This document shows, in pieces, positions 38,947-48,598 of a DNA stretch of 64,000 nucleotides (positions within the stretch are counted from its first letter, which is position 1; each line of letters starts with the position of its first letter). The stretch is from an uncultured Prevotella sp. (GTDB lineage: Bacteria > Bacteroidota > Bacteroidia > Bacteroidales > Bacteroidaceae), in assembly GCA_946540435.1 (NCBI GenBank), contig CAMNII010000002.1, forward strand, positions 23,202-87,201, in the 5' to 3' direction. The notes beneath the pieces are model-generated. The model saw nothing but the letters and a program-made list of their open reading frames with translations. It ran no database searches and was not told the DNA's origin. A program made the position numbers and the translations under genes.

Positions 38947-39591
38947 TTATTTTTTTGTTAATACCTTATAGCAATGGAGGACACGCCAGAAGGCTGTGAT
39001 ATTGGCCAACACGGCGATGAGAATCATGCCACCGGCGAGCCACCAAAGGTTTTGGAAGCAGCCGGAGAGAATGGCAACGACAGCCGTGACGACGACGCGC
39101 TCGGGGCGCTGCATCAGTCCTACCTTACACTCGATGTCAAGACCTTCGGCTCGCGCACGCACATAGCTGACCATGATGGAGCCGACCAAGGCCAGGAAGG
39201 TGACAACGCCCATCCAAAACCAATCGGCCTTGATAAAGATGACAACGATACCGAAAAGGGTAACAAGCTCGGAATAACGGTCGAGAGTTGAATCCCAAAG
39301 GGCGCCAAAGGTGGATGACTTTCCTGACAGGCGAGCCAGCCTGCCATCCATCATGTCAAACAATCCGGCAAAGAGGATAAGGCCCCCACCCCAACCGATG
39401 ACATTGTATGCCTCGGCTGGTTGGGTTCCAAAGGCTTGCGCAGCCTGAAGGAACATCCATGTTACCACACAGTTAAGCAAGAAGCCAATGGTTGTCACGG
39501 CATTGGGGGTGAGTCCGATCTTAATCATGCCCTTTATGACCGGGTTGATGACTACATAGATTATTTTCTGAAGGAAATCTCTATAATTCAT
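38947..39591 (-). CDS. CDP-alcohol phosphatidyltransferase, probable phosphatidylinositol-phosphate synthase
   Basis: 214 residues, six membrane helices. The family motif is perfect: [19 protein letters not shown] followed by [12 protein letters not shown], giving all four Asp of DxxDGxxARxxxxxxxxGxxxDxxxD. These enzymes swap CMP of CDP-diacylglycerol for an alcohol. With its neighbours it best fits the inositol-1-phosphate user of the Bacteroides inositol-lipid cluster, but glycerol phosphate or another alcohol is not excluded. Starts inside the gtrA-like gene (11-base overlap). Confidence 0.87.
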   Translation of the reverse strand: MNYRDFLQKIIYVVINPVIKGMIKIGLTPNAVTTIGFLLNCVVTWMFLQAAQAFGTQPAEAYNVIGWGGGLILFAGLFDMMDGRLARLSGKSSTFGALWDSTLDRYSELVTLFGIVVIFIKADWFWMGVVTFLALVGSIMVSYVRARAEGLDIECKVGLMQRPERVVVTAVVAILSGCFQNLWWLAGGMILIAVLANITAFWRVLHCYKVLTKK

Positions 39592-40042
39592 AATTCACGT
39601 TATTTTCTTGGTTATCTTGATTATCTTTTTGTTCTGCATCCTCATGATGGTAATGAAACACAAACGTCCGTTGCATCTGATAGTTCCAGAAGAAGGCAAC
39701 GAGAGCCGCAATAATAGGCTTGGCGATGACCAGGTCTACATGGAAGAACTGTATCATATAGCGGGTTCCGAAGGTGTTGAGCAAGATACTCACACTCCAC
39801 ACAACGAGATACCGCCAGGCAACACTGCGCTTCTTCTGTCCTTGCTGCTTGAACACCCAACTGTAGTTGATGATGCAATTGGCTATTCCGCCAGAAAGTG
39901 CGCCAAGGAACGTTGCCAAAGTATCGTCGACACCCAACAGCTTTGCCAAAAGGAAAGTAAGGCCGAAGTCAATGGCCGTCGCTGTTCCTGCCGACGACTG
40001 CGCCTTGACAAAGGTCATGATGGTATGTTTCAGATTGCCCAT
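39581..40042 (-). CDS. GtrA-like membrane protein
   Basis: 153 residues, four membrane helices. Motifs [10 protein letters not shown] and [18 protein letters not shown] are typical of the GtrA family, small proteins thought to help flip lipid-linked sugars or lipids. The C-terminal tail is hydrophilic ([15 protein letters not shown]). Overlaps both neighbours (13 and 11 bases), so it is translationally coupled within the operon. Suggested role, by context: moving an inositol-lipid precursor. Confidence 0.85.
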   Translation of the reverse strand: MGNLKHTIMTFVKAQSSAGTATAIDFGLTFLLAKLLGVDDTLATFLGALSGGIANCIINYSWVFKQQGQKKRSVAWRYLVVWSVSILLNTFGTRYMIQFFHVDLVIAKPIIAALVAFFWNYQMQRTFVFHYHHEDAEQKDNQDNQENNVNYEL

Positions 40043-40500
40043 TGTGCCAAGAGAATGAGGAATAGACTATATATACCAGCCACGAGGTCGTCGGCTTGCA
40101 CCCAGAAGCCGCCATGCTGGCGGTCGAACCATCGTATGCCGAGGGGTTTCAGAATATCGAAAAAGCGGAAGAGGATAAAAGCGGCCGCTGCCCACCCCAC
40201 ATGACTGGCCGGACAAGCCAGCAAGGGTACCCACACGCCGATCATCTCGTCAACGACTACGCGTTTGGGGTCTTCGCCCCAATAAGGCTCCAGCCGATTG
40301 GTAGCAACGGTACCCGCCGCCGTAAAGACGACGATAAGCCCCAAGGTCAGCCAGAACAACGTCTGGGCCGACATCACAAGAGATCCCGCAAGCCACAACA
40401 ATGTGGCCAGCAGTGCGCCGGCTGTGCCTGGTCCCCAAGGCCAAAAGCCACTGCCGAACCCTGTGCCGATGATGACGGCCCACAATGGCGGTCGCTTCAT
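40030..40500 (-). CDS. PgpA-family phosphatase, probable phosphatidylinositol-phosphate phosphatase
   Basis: 156 residues from the ATG at 40500 (MKRPPLWAVIIGTG). PgpA motifs are clear: GSGFWPWGPGTAGALLA, EDPKRVVVDEMIGVWVPLL and LFRFFDILKPLGIRWFDR. PgpA removes phosphate from phosphatidylglycerophosphate; in the Bacteroides inositol-lipid cluster a PgpA-like protein dephosphorylates phosphatidylinositol phosphate. The open frame runs up to 40521, but the -7 box at 40511-40518 sits inside that extension, so 40500 is the start. First gene of the operon. Confidence 0.87.
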   Translation of the reverse strand: MKRPPLWAVIIGTGFGSGFWPWGPGTAGALLATLLWLAGSLVMSAQTLFWLTLGLIVVFTAAGTVATNRLEPYWGEDPKRVVVDEMIGVWVPLLACPASHVGWAAAAFILFRFFDILKPLGIRWFDRQHGGFWVQADDLVAGIYSLFLILLAQWAI

Positions 40501-40510
40501 AATTAGATTG

Positions 40511-40518
40511 CAAAGGTA
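40511..40518 (-). promoter_or_regulatory. -7 box of the inositol-lipid/guaA operon
   Basis: Minus strand TACCTTTG, 11 bases before the ATG at 40500. It rules out the longer frame starting at 40521. No other -7 box is seen down to the 49-codon gene at 34.8 kb. Confidence 0.75.
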
Positions 40519-40666
40519 CAAATAAGTAATCTAATAACAAAGAAAAAAAGAAAAAATTAGTTTTTATTTAAACAAAATAAAAGCGCCACGATGATGGTCG
40601 TGAATGTTCAAAATGTTCTAAATCTCCTTACTTTGTTCTAAAAAATCCTTATTTGGAGTCGATTTT

Positions 40667-40697
40667 TTGGTTTTTACCTCAAGAATAAGTAACTTTG
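40667..40697 (+). promoter_or_regulatory. Promoter of the DUF5686 gene
   Basis: TTGG at 40667-40670, 19 bases, TAACTTTG at 40690-40697. The leader is about 60 bases to the GTG at 40762. Nothing else is seen in the 240 bases between the divergent genes. Confidence 0.75.
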
Positions 40698-40761
40698 CAC
40701 ACCAATTAATATAGTATATATACGCACAAGTCGACGAAATTATAGAAATCAGGAAACACAA

Positions 40762-43311
40762 GTGAAGAAAAGAACATACACACTGCTGCTATTTGCGATA
40801 CTACCATTGCTGACATGGGCACAGGCATTTATCACCGGACAGATTGTTGATACCGACGGCTATGCCATCCCCCTGGCCAGCGCCACATACAAAGGACATC
40901 ATATTGCCGTGGCCAGTGATATCGAGGGCCGCTTCAAGATCGAACGCCACGAAGGCTGGGACCTGTCGTTCAGTTCCGTAGGCTTCAAGACCCAGATAAT
41001 GAAAATTGACGGAGACACGCCAACAGAACTGAAGATCACCTTGAAGGAAGACGCCAAGAAGCTCTCGGAAGTCGTCATCCGGTCGGGACGAGGTAAGTAT
41101 TCGCGCAAGAACAATCCTGCCGTGGAACTCATGCGGAAAGTCATCGAAGCCAAGAAGAAGACTCACCTTGACAACCACGACTACTATCAGTACAACAACT
41201 ACCAGAAAATAACGTTAGCCCTGAACGACATCAATCCAGAAGGGTTGGAGACGGGCATGTACAAGAAATACCAATGGATGCTCGACCAGGTCGAGATGAG
41301 CCCCTACACCCATAAGCTCATCCTTCCCGTGTCCGTAGAAGAAACCCTCACTCAGAAACTCTATCGAAAGAGTCCGCATACCGAGAAATCGATAGTCAAA
41401 GGACACAACTCCAGCGGCGTCAACGAAATCCTTCAGACCGGCGACATCATCAACACCGTCCTGAAGGATGTATTCACCGACATCGATATCTACGACGATG
41501 AAGTGCGCCTCTTCCAATACCCCTTCACCAGCCCCATCGGAAAAGGAGCCATCGCCTTCTACCGCTACTACATCACCGACACCGTCTATGTAGGCAAAGA
41601 CCGTTGCATACACCTGGACTTCATCCCCAACAACCAGCAGGACTTCGGCTTCCGCGGCGAACTGTATGTGCTTGACGACAGCAGCTATCAGGTCAAGCGT
41701 TGCGAGCTTACCATTCCGAAGAAGAGCGACGTGAACTTCGTGGAGAACATGCAGTGCGTACAGGAGTTCGAGAAGTTGGAGACCGGCGAATGGGTGCTCA
41801 CGCAAGATGACATGATGTGTGAGCTCGAGGCTGCCAAGAACATCGGCAAGGCCGTCGTCACACGTATCACGCGACGATCCGACTACGCCTTCGACCCACT
41901 CCCCAAGTCACTGATGAAAGGCAAGAAAGACGTGCTCAAAGACGCCTATGCCGAGATGCGTGGCGACGACTTCTGGCAACAATACCGGCAGGTAGAACTG
42001 ACAAAGAGCGAAAGTTCGATGGATCAGTTCGTACATAAACTCGAACAGCTCAAAGGCGTCAAGTATGTTGTCTTCGCACTGAAAGCCCTCGTCGAGAACT
42101 TTGTTGAGACCGGCACGCGCGAACACCCCAGCAAGGTAGACATCGGACCTGTCAACACCATCGTCTCACAGAACTTCTACGACAAGGTGCGCATGCGTGC
42201 ATCGGCACAGACCACGGCAAACTTCAATCCCCACATCTTCCTGAAAGGATATTATGCTCATGGCTTCGAGTCAAAGCAGGACTATTATGACGCCGAGCTC
42301 ATATACACCTTCAACAAGCCCGGCTATCTGCCTCGGGAGTTTCCGAAACAGGCCATCACCTTCCAGTCCATGCGCGACGTGGCCCTGCCGTCAGACAAGT
42401 TCATCCAGACCGACAAGGATAATATGTTCACGTCGTTCAAAGTGACTGAAATCGACAAGATGTTCCTCTACAACAGGCAAGAGATCAGCTTTGAATACGA
42501 ACAAGAGTGGGGCTTCAAGACCTTTGCTTCGGCAAAGACCGAGAAGGTGACACCCATCGGCAACATCGCCTTTGAACGTCTTTCCGACGGCAAATTCCTC
42601 CACCATATCCGCTACACCGAAGCTACCGTTGGCGTGCGCTATGCCCCGGGAGAGACTTTCATCAACACCAAGCAGCACCGGTGGCCCATCAACCTCGACG
42701 CCCCCGTTTTCCGTCTGCAACACACGATGGGTTTCAAAGGTCCCATCGGCGGCCGCTACAACTACAACTTCACCGAGGCTGAAATTTACAAACGCCTCTG
42801 GATGCCATGGAACTGGGGTAAACTCGACACGCGCATCAAAGCCGGTGCCCAGTGGAACCAGGTTCCCTACCCGCTGCTCATCATGCCGGCAGCCAATCTG
42901 GGTTATATCCTTGAAGACCAGACGTTCAACCTCATCAACAACATGGAGTTCCTCAACGACCGATATGCCTCTGTCATGATTGACTGGGACCTTAACGGAA
43001 AAATCTTCAACCGCATACCGCTCCTGCGCAAGCTGAAGTGGAGAGAATGGCTGGGAGTGAAAGTACTATGGGGCACACTCACCGACAAGAACAACCCCTA
43101 TATTCAAGGGAACACACAAAGCGACATCCTTATGCGATTCCCCGACGGATGCTACATCATGGATGAAAATACACCTTATGTAGAAGCTTCTATTGGTATA
43201 CACAACATCCTGAAACTCATCCACGTGGATTACGTACGCCGACTGAACTACCTCGACAGGCCCACTGCCAACAAATGGGGTATCCGCTTCATGATCAGAA
43301 CGACTTTCTAA
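40762..43311 (+). CDS. DUF5686 outer-membrane protein with carboxypeptidase-like regulatory domain
   Basis: 849 residues, starting at GTG (no upstream ATG in frame). Signal peptide KKRTYTLLLFAILPLLTWA. Residues about 22-100 form the CarboxypepD_reg-like domain that starts many TonB-linked proteins (ITGQIVDTDGYAIPLASATY, LSFSSVGFKTQI). The rest is the DUF5686 block, predicted as a large beta-barrel with a periplasmic part (GRGKYSRKNNPAVELMRKVI, DFGFRGELYVLDDSSYQVKR). It ends NKWGIRFMIRTTF with terminal Phe, as outer-membrane barrels do. No TonB plug is seen, so it is not SusC. Function unknown. Confidence 0.86.
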   Translation: MKKRTYTLLLFAILPLLTWAQAFITGQIVDTDGYAIPLASATYKGHHIAVASDIEGRFKIERHEGWDLSFSSVGFKTQIMKIDGDTPTELKITLKEDAKKLSEVVIRSGRGKYSRKNNPAVELMRKVIEAKKKTHLDNHDYYQYNNYQKITLALNDINPEGLETGMYKKYQWMLDQVEMSPYTHKLILPVSVEETLTQKLYRKSPHTEKSIVKGHNSSGVNEILQTGDIINTVLKDVFTDIDIYDDEVRLFQYPFTSPIGKGAIAFYRYYITDTVYVGKDRCIHLDFIPNNQQDFGFRGELYVLDDSSYQVKRCELTIPKKSDVNFVENMQCVQEFEKLETGEWVLTQDDMMCELEAAKNIGKAVVTRITRRSDYAFDPLPKSLMKGKKDVLKDAYAEMRGDDFWQQYRQVELTKSESSMDQFVHKLEQLKGVKYVVFALKALVENFVETGTREHPSKVDIGPVNTIVSQNFYDKVRMRASAQTTANFNPHIFLKGYYAHGFESKQDYYDAELIYTFNKPGYLPREFPKQAITFQSMRDVALPSDKFIQTDKDNMFTSFKVTEIDKMFLYNRQEISFEYEQEWGFKTFASAKTEKVTPIGNIAFERLSDGKFLHHIRYTEATVGVRYAPGETFINTKQHRWPINLDAPVFRLQHTMGFKGPIGGRYNYNFTEAEIYKRLWMPWNWGKLDTRIKAGAQWNQVPYPLLIMPAANLGYILEDQTFNLINNMEFLNDRYASVMIDWDLNGKIFNRIPLLRKLKWREWLGVKVLWGTLTDKNNPYIQGNTQSDILMRFPDGCYIMDENTPYVEASIGIHNILKLIHVDYVRRLNYLDRPTANKWGIRFMIRTTF

Positions 43312-43349
43312 CACATGATTACCATCTCACAACAGAAAGATATAGTACT

Positions 43350-43835
43350 ATGCAGAAAATAAAGAATCCATGGGCCCACAGAGAGGGCTACAACTGCTTC
43401 GGGTGCTGCCAGGACAATCCCACAGGCATCCACATGGAGTTCTACGAGGACGAAGACGACATCCTTTGTTTCTGGAAGCCACAACCTCAGTTCCAAGGGT
43501 GGATTGACACCCTTCACGGAGGCATACAGTCCACACTCATCGACGAGATAGCATCATGGGTGGTATTCCGGAAGCTACAGACCACAGGGGTTACCTCTAA
43601 ACTCGAAGTCCGGTTCCTTCACCCTATCCTCACCACAGAGGTACAGATTACCCTGCGGGCCCACCTGCGCGAGATGAAACGCAACTATGCCTACATCGAT
43701 GTCTTTATCGAAAACTCGCATGGCGAGCGATGCACGGAAGGTACGGCCGTCTACTACACCTTCCCGGAAGAGAAAGCCCAGGAGATGGGGTTCACCAGTT
43801 GCGACGTTGAAGGAGAGCAGCTGCTATCTATGTGA
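43350..43835 (+). CDS. PaaI-type hotdog thioesterase
   Basis: 161 residues. The 4HBT core is visible: GWIDTLHGGIQSTLIDEIASW has the HGG and the catalytic Asp/Glu region (shown in part: TLHGGIQSTLIDE), followed by SKLEVRFLHPI. The N-terminal NCFGCCQDNPTGIHMEF, with three cysteines, is a common start in this subfamily. It would hydrolyse acyl-CoA thioesters; the substrate is unknown. A longer frame begins at 43275 inside the upstream gene, but the ATG at 43350 is the natural start. Confidence 0.88.
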   Translation: MQKIKNPWAHREGYNCFGCCQDNPTGIHMEFYEDEDDILCFWKPQPQFQGWIDTLHGGIQSTLIDEIASWVVFRKLQTTGVTSKLEVRFLHPILTTEVQITLRAHLREMKRNYAYIDVFIENSHGERCTEGTAVYYTFPEEKAQEMGFTSCDVEGEQLLSM

Positions 43836-43879
43836 CAGGCTGGAAGATATAAAAAAAGATACAACTAATCACTATCGCT

Positions 43880-44752
43880 ATGAATAAAAAAATCTGGATA
43901 CCCGTAGTGTTGGCAGGTCTGCTACTCTTAGCAGGCATCGTTTACCTGGCCATGAACCTAAACGAAAAACGTCAGGAACTCAACGAGATGCAGGCACTGG
44001 CTGAAATGGACAAGCAGGAAATGGAGAACGAATATCAGAATTTCGCCATGCAGTACAGCGAGATGATGACCAAGATTACCAATGATTCGCTCATCCAACA
44101 GCTCACCATTGAGCAGGAGAAGAACATCAAGCTCCTTGAAGAACTGAAGACGGTCAAGGCCAACGATGCTCGTGAGATCACACGCCTGAAGAAAGAACTG
44201 GCCACCTGCCGTGCCGTTATCCGAAGCTATGTCCTCGAGATTGACTCCCTGAACAGGCTGAACCAGAACCTCATGGAGGAAAACAACCGTGTGAAAGCTC
44301 AGAACGAAGCTGCCTCACGGCAAATCGAAACACTGAATATCGACAAGGAGGCACTGAACGAGAAAGTAGCCATTGCCGCACAGCTTGACGCCACGGGACT
44401 GAGCCTCGTGATGCTCGACAAACGCAACAAGGCAACGAAAAAGGTCAGCAAATGCAAGACGATACAGGCATCATTCACCGTCGCAAAGAATGTAACAGCC
44501 TCTAATGGCACAAAGACATTCTACGTACGGATTACCTCGCCGACGGGCTCCACCCTCGGCAATGCCGGCACCTTCGCCTACGAGAACCGCCAGCTGCAGT
44601 GCTCCATGAAGAAAACCGTAGAATACGGCGGACAGGAGCTGCCACTTACCCTCTACTGGGAAGTGAGCCAGGCCCTTCAGGAAGGAACCTACCAGATGAG
44701 CGTATTTGCCGACGGCAATATGATCGGAAGCCGTAGCTTCACATTCGAATAA
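43880..44752 (+). CDS. Membrane-anchored coiled-coil protein with C-terminal beta domain
   Basis: 290 residues. One N-terminal membrane helix (IWIPVVLAGLLLLAGIVYLAM), then about 130 residues of heptad-rich coiled coil (for example LIQQLTIEQEKNIKLLEELK and IDSLNRLNQNLMEENNRVKA), then a beta-sandwich-like domain (about 180-290; TKTFYVRITSPTGSTLGNAG, LPLTLYWEVSQALQEGTYQM). Topology would put coil and beta domain in the periplasm. I recognise this arrangement from Bacteroidota hypotheticals but know no function. It sits 31 bases before the TolC gene, so it may be a periplasmic part of the export unit. Confidence 0.8.
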   Translation: MNKKIWIPVVLAGLLLLAGIVYLAMNLNEKRQELNEMQALAEMDKQEMENEYQNFAMQYSEMMTKITNDSLIQQLTIEQEKNIKLLEELKTVKANDAREITRLKKELATCRAVIRSYVLEIDSLNRLNQNLMEENNRVKAQNEAASRQIETLNIDKEALNEKVAIAAQLDATGLSLVMLDKRNKATKKVSKCKTIQASFTVAKNVTASNGTKTFYVRITSPTGSTLGNAGTFAYENRQLQCSMKKTVEYGGQELPLTLYWEVSQALQEGTYQMSVFADGNMIGSRSFTFE

Positions 44753-44783
44753 TACCGTACACATACCAATACAACCCATTACT

Positions 44784-46292
44784 ATGAGGAATATGAGGAA
44801 ACACATATTCATTGGTTGTTTGTTCTGCTCATTCACCATTCCGGTGGCAGCCCAACGTATTCTTACGCTCGACAGCTGCCGTGCGCTGGCCATTGAAAAC
44901 AACAAACAACTGAGCATCTCGAAAATCAATCGCGATGTGACCCTGAACGTCAGAAAGGCTGCTCGCACAAAGTATCTGCCAAAGGTCGATGCCATTGGCG
45001 GCTATGAATTCTTCAGTCGAGAAATATCGCTACTGAACAACAACCAGAAAAGCGCACTCAACAATCTCGGTTCCAACTTTGCCGGCAACATAGCAGGGAC
45101 AACATCAAGTCTGCTCACCGACCTCGTCATGAACGGACTCGTCGACCCGGCAATGGCCCAGCAGCTCGGACAACAGTTAAACGGCATAATGGAACCCCTC
45201 GCACAGATGGGAGACCAGATAGGAAACACCATCCGTGACGCTTTCAAGACCGACACCAAGAATCTCTGGGGTGGTGCCGTCACCGTGCGGCAGCCACTCT
45301 TCATGGGCGGTGCCATCACAGCCCTGAACAATATGGCCGACATTCAGGAAGAAATGGCCGAGAACGATCTCGACCTGAAGATGCAGGCTACCCTTTATAG
45401 CATCGACAAGACATTCTGGACTGTGGTATCTCTCAAGCAGAAGCGAGAGTTGGCACAAAGCTACTACGATCTGGTAAGCAAGCTCGATAACGACGTACAC
45501 CGACTCATCGACGAAGGTTTTGCCACTCGCGCCGACGGACTGAAGGTGGATGTCAAACTGAACGAAGCCGAGATGCAGATCACACAGGTGGAAAACGGAC
45601 TGTCGTTAGCCAAGATGCTGCTATGCCAGCTGTGCGGCATCCCGCTCGAAGAAGATATCACGCTCGATGACACCGTGCCCTACACCCCCATCACCAGCAC
45701 CAATGACGACAACGACGATGACACATCGGCGAATCTCGCGACAAAGCGACCAGAGATGCGGCTGTTGCAGAATGCTGTCGACATGAGCCGCGAGACCACA
45801 CGGCTCGTACGCTCCGAATATTTGCCCCACCTGGCTCTCACCGGAGGTTACATGATTTCCAACCCTCATCTCTTCAACGGGTTCGAACGTCATTTTGCCG
45901 GAGTCTGGAATGTGGGCGTACTCGTCCAGGTACCGGTATGGACATGGATGGAGAGCAAGTACAAGATACGTGCTTCGAAAGGAGCTACGGCCATTGCCGA
46001 ACTCGAGTTCAACGACCTGAACGAGAAAATATCCCTACAGGTAAAACAGGGTGAATACAAACTGGCCGAAGCACGGAAACGTCTCGCTGCTGCAGAGAAG
46101 AACATCCAGAGCGCTGAGGAAAACATGCGCTGTGCCAACATCGGATTTAAAGAAGGTGTCATTGAGAGCTCTGATGTGATGGCCGCGCAGACGGCCTGGC
46201 AAATGGCACAAACCCAAAAGATTGATGCAGAAATAGACCTGCGCATGGCAGAAGTAAACCTTCACAAGGCTCAGGGCACACTCAGCTATTAA
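44784..46292 (+). CDS. TolC-family outer-membrane efflux protein
   Basis: 502 residues. Signal peptide MRKHIFIGCLFCSFTIPVAAQ (from the Met at 44793; 44784 also possible). Two OEP repeats: the first with LDSCRALAIENNKQLSISK and the second with RPEMRLLQNAVDMSRETTRL. Long helices (KISLQVKQGEYKLAEARKRL, ESSDVMAAQTAWQMAQTQKI) fit the periplasmic tunnel. It forms the outer-membrane exit duct for the HlyD and ABC-2 proteins encoded next. Confidence 0.92.
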   Translation: MRNMRKHIFIGCLFCSFTIPVAAQRILTLDSCRALAIENNKQLSISKINRDVTLNVRKAARTKYLPKVDAIGGYEFFSREISLLNNNQKSALNNLGSNFAGNIAGTTSSLLTDLVMNGLVDPAMAQQLGQQLNGIMEPLAQMGDQIGNTIRDAFKTDTKNLWGGAVTVRQPLFMGGAITALNNMADIQEEMAENDLDLKMQATLYSIDKTFWTVVSLKQKRELAQSYYDLVSKLDNDVHRLIDEGFATRADGLKVDVKLNEAEMQITQVENGLSLAKMLLCQLCGIPLEEDITLDDTVPYTPITSTNDDNDDDTSANLATKRPEMRLLQNAVDMSRETTRLVRSEYLPHLALTGGYMISNPHLFNGFERHFAGVWNVGVLVQVPVWTWMESKYKIRASKGATAIAELEFNDLNEKISLQVKQGEYKLAEARKRLAAAEKNIQSAEENMRCANIGFKEGVIESSDVMAAQTAWQMAQTQKIDAEIDLRMAEVNLHKAQGTLSY

Positions 46293-46360
46293 GGTCACCA
46301 CAGACATTGCAACATCCATTCATATATATAATAAGTAACACACACGAAATATTCAATACT

Positions 46361-47347
46361 ATGTCAGTCAAATCACAACACAACAATATCCTGCTGGCCA
46401 TCATCGGTTTCGCATCGGTAGTCATCATCGTAGCTCTCATCGGCTACTTCACGCTGGGCCGCTCACCGGAAATCATCCAGGGCGAAGTTGAGGTCTCTGA
46501 ATACCGCGTATCAAGCAAACTGCCCGGGCGCATCCTCGAAATACGGGTAAAGGAAGGCGATTATGTCCACGTAGGAGATACGCTCGCCATTCTCGAAGTC
46601 CCCGAAGTAGAGGCTCAGAAACGCGCTGCCGAAGCAACGGGCGACGCTGCCGAAGCCATCAGCGAAATGGCCGACAACGGAGCACGAAAGGAACAGGTGC
46701 AGGGTGCCTACCAGCTCTGGCAACAGGCTCAGGCTGCTGCTGACATCGCCAAGAAGACCTACGAACGTGTACAGCGTCTCTTCGATGAAGGCGTCATGTC
46801 GGCCCAGAAACGCGACGAAGCCTTCGCAGCCTACAAGGCCACAGAAGCCCAGGTGATGGCCGCCAAGAGCCAATACGACATGGCCAAGAGCGGGGCACGC
46901 GCGGAAGAGCGAAAGGCCGCCGCCAAGCAGGCACAGGCAGCAAAGAGCGCTGTCGACGTAGTACAGTCGCTGCTGCGTGAAACCGTTCAGGTGGCACAGG
47001 CTGAAGGCGAAGTGAGCGACATCTACCCGAAAGTGGGCGAACTCGTCGGCACAGGCTCCCCCATCATGAGTATCGCCATGACCGATGACCTATGGGGCAC
47101 TTTTAACGTCCGCGAAGACCAACTCGAAGGCATGACCATCGGCTCTACCATCAAAGCGTTCGTCCCCGCTTTTAAGAAAGAGATCAATCTGACCATATTC
47201 CATATCAAGGACGAAGGATCATACGCCGTATGGAAAGCCACCAAAGCATCTGGCCAGTACGACCTGAAGACGTTCGAGGTGAAAGCACGGCCCACAGAGC
47301 CTTTCGAAGGCTTGAGACCCGGCATGTCACTGATTGTAAAAGACTAA
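46361..47347 (+). CDS. HlyD-family periplasmic adaptor
   Basis: 328 residues from the ATG at 46361 (MSVKSQHNNILLAIIGFA); the frame extends upstream to 46307 without support. One N-terminal membrane helix, biotinyl-lipoyl half-motifs (GRILEIRVKEGDYVHVGDTL and VSDIYPKVGELVGTGSPIMS), a helical hairpin rich in Ala/Lys/Glu between them, and a beta-barrel domain. It links the inner-membrane permeases with the TolC duct. The hairpin includes KSGARAEERKAAAKQAQAAK, typical of the YhiI/YbhG subgroup. Confidence 0.92.
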   Translation: MSVKSQHNNILLAIIGFASVVIIVALIGYFTLGRSPEIIQGEVEVSEYRVSSKLPGRILEIRVKEGDYVHVGDTLAILEVPEVEAQKRAAEATGDAAEAISEMADNGARKEQVQGAYQLWQQAQAAADIAKKTYERVQRLFDEGVMSAQKRDEAFAAYKATEAQVMAAKSQYDMAKSGARAEERKAAAKQAQAAKSAVDVVQSLLRETVQVAQAEGEVSDIYPKVGELVGTGSPIMSIAMTDDLWGTFNVREDQLEGMTIGSTIKAFVPAFKKEINLTIFHIKDEGSYAVWKATKASGQYDLKTFEVKARPTEPFEGLRPGMSLIVKD

Positions 47348-47413
47348 GCACACTATTTGCAAGAGAGAAGATTGTCTCCCCCTTTCAATACATCTTCTGA
47401 ACAGAGAAACAAC

Positions 47414-48586
47414 ATGCCAGAAAGAATCAGGCAAATACTCCGAATAGCACAGCGCGAGTGCGACATCATGCTCAGAAACCCTATTTACGGTTTCTGCATG
47501 GTAGTCTTTCCCGTCGTCGTCATCGCCTTCTTCACCTCGCTGATGAGCGAAGGGCAGCCCACCGGACTGCCTGTAGGCGTCGTCGACCTCGACAATACAT
47601 CGACCACACGGAAGCTCATCCGCACCCTCGACGGTTTTCAGACGACAAAGATTGTCGCGCACTATCCCAACCTCAACGATGCGCGGCAAGCCATACAGAA
47701 CAACGAGATCTACGCCTTTCTGCTCTTGCCAAAAGGTACTACCGAAGGATTGCTGGCATCACGACAGCCGGACATCTCGTTCTATTACAGCAGCACAACA
47801 CTTGTTGCAGGGTCGATGCTCTACCGTGACCTGAAGACAGCCACCACGCTCGCTGCGGCATCCGTTGGTTCAGCCAAGTTGTCTGCATTAGGTAAACGAC
47901 CAGCTGAGATAAAGGCATTCCTGCAACCCATCGCTGTTGACCTGCACATGGTAGGCAACCCATGGGCAGACTATAATGTTTACCTCTCCACGACCATGGT
48001 GCCCGGCGTGCTGATGATATTCATCTTCCTGCTCACAGCCTATGCCATAGGAACAGAGCTGAAGTTCCGACGTTCCCACCAGTGGATGGAAGCCGCAGAA
48101 GGAGATATCCATGTGGCGCTCATCGGAAAGCTGCTGCCGCAGACCATCGTCTTCATCACCCTGCTGCTCGGCTTCCAACTCTATATCTTCGGATGGCTTC
48201 ACTTCCCCCACCCCGGCGGTATACTGCCTATTGTGCTTAATGCCGTACTCGCCGTCCTGTCGGCACAATGTTTCGGTATATTCATTTTCGGGCTCATGCC
48301 CTCACTGCGTATGTCGATGAGTATATGCTCACTATGGGCCGTGCTCAGCTTCTCTGCCTGCGGTGCCACCTTCCCGACCACCGCCATGAGCCCCATGATT
48401 GAAGCGATGGCACAGCTTTTCCCCTTGCGCCACTACTATATGATCTACCAGTCGGCCATCTTCAACGGGTTCCCGCTTGGCTACTCCTGGTATCACATAC
48501 TCGCCATGATAGGCTTCATCCTGCTGCCCGCATTCACCGTCAAGAACATCCGACGGGCCATGCTCGAATACGTATATATACCCTGA
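47414..48586 (+). CDS. ABC-2 type permease (first of pair)
   Basis: 390 residues from the ATG at 47414 (MPERIRQILRIAQREC). One N-terminal helix (GFCMVVFPVVVIAFFTSLM), a periplasmic domain of about 140 residues (LPVGVVDLDNTSTTRKLIRT), then five C-terminal helices (VPGVLMIFIFLLTAYAIG to YHILAMIGFILLPAF). This is the ABC2_membrane_3 architecture of YbhS/YbhR-like exporters. No ATPase gene is in the cluster. Second permease follows 12 bases on. Confidence 0.9.
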   Translation: MPERIRQILRIAQRECDIMLRNPIYGFCMVVFPVVVIAFFTSLMSEGQPTGLPVGVVDLDNTSTTRKLIRTLDGFQTTKIVAHYPNLNDARQAIQNNEIYAFLLLPKGTTEGLLASRQPDISFYYSSTTLVAGSMLYRDLKTATTLAAASVGSAKLSALGKRPAEIKAFLQPIAVDLHMVGNPWADYNVYLSTTMVPGVLMIFIFLLTAYAIGTELKFRRSHQWMEAAEGDIHVALIGKLLPQTIVFITLLLGFQLYIFGWLHFPHPGGILPIVLNAVLAVLSAQCFGIFIFGLMPSLRMSMSICSLWAVLSFSACGATFPTTAMSPMIEAMAQLFPLRHYYMIYQSAIFNGFPLGYSWYHILAMIGFILLPAFTVKNIRRAMLEYVYIP

Positions 48587-48598
48587 CAAGAGAGAATC

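Noticed and set aside
40501..40521. Seven-residue extension of the PgpA-like protein
   Set aside because: The -7 box at 40511-40518 overlaps it.
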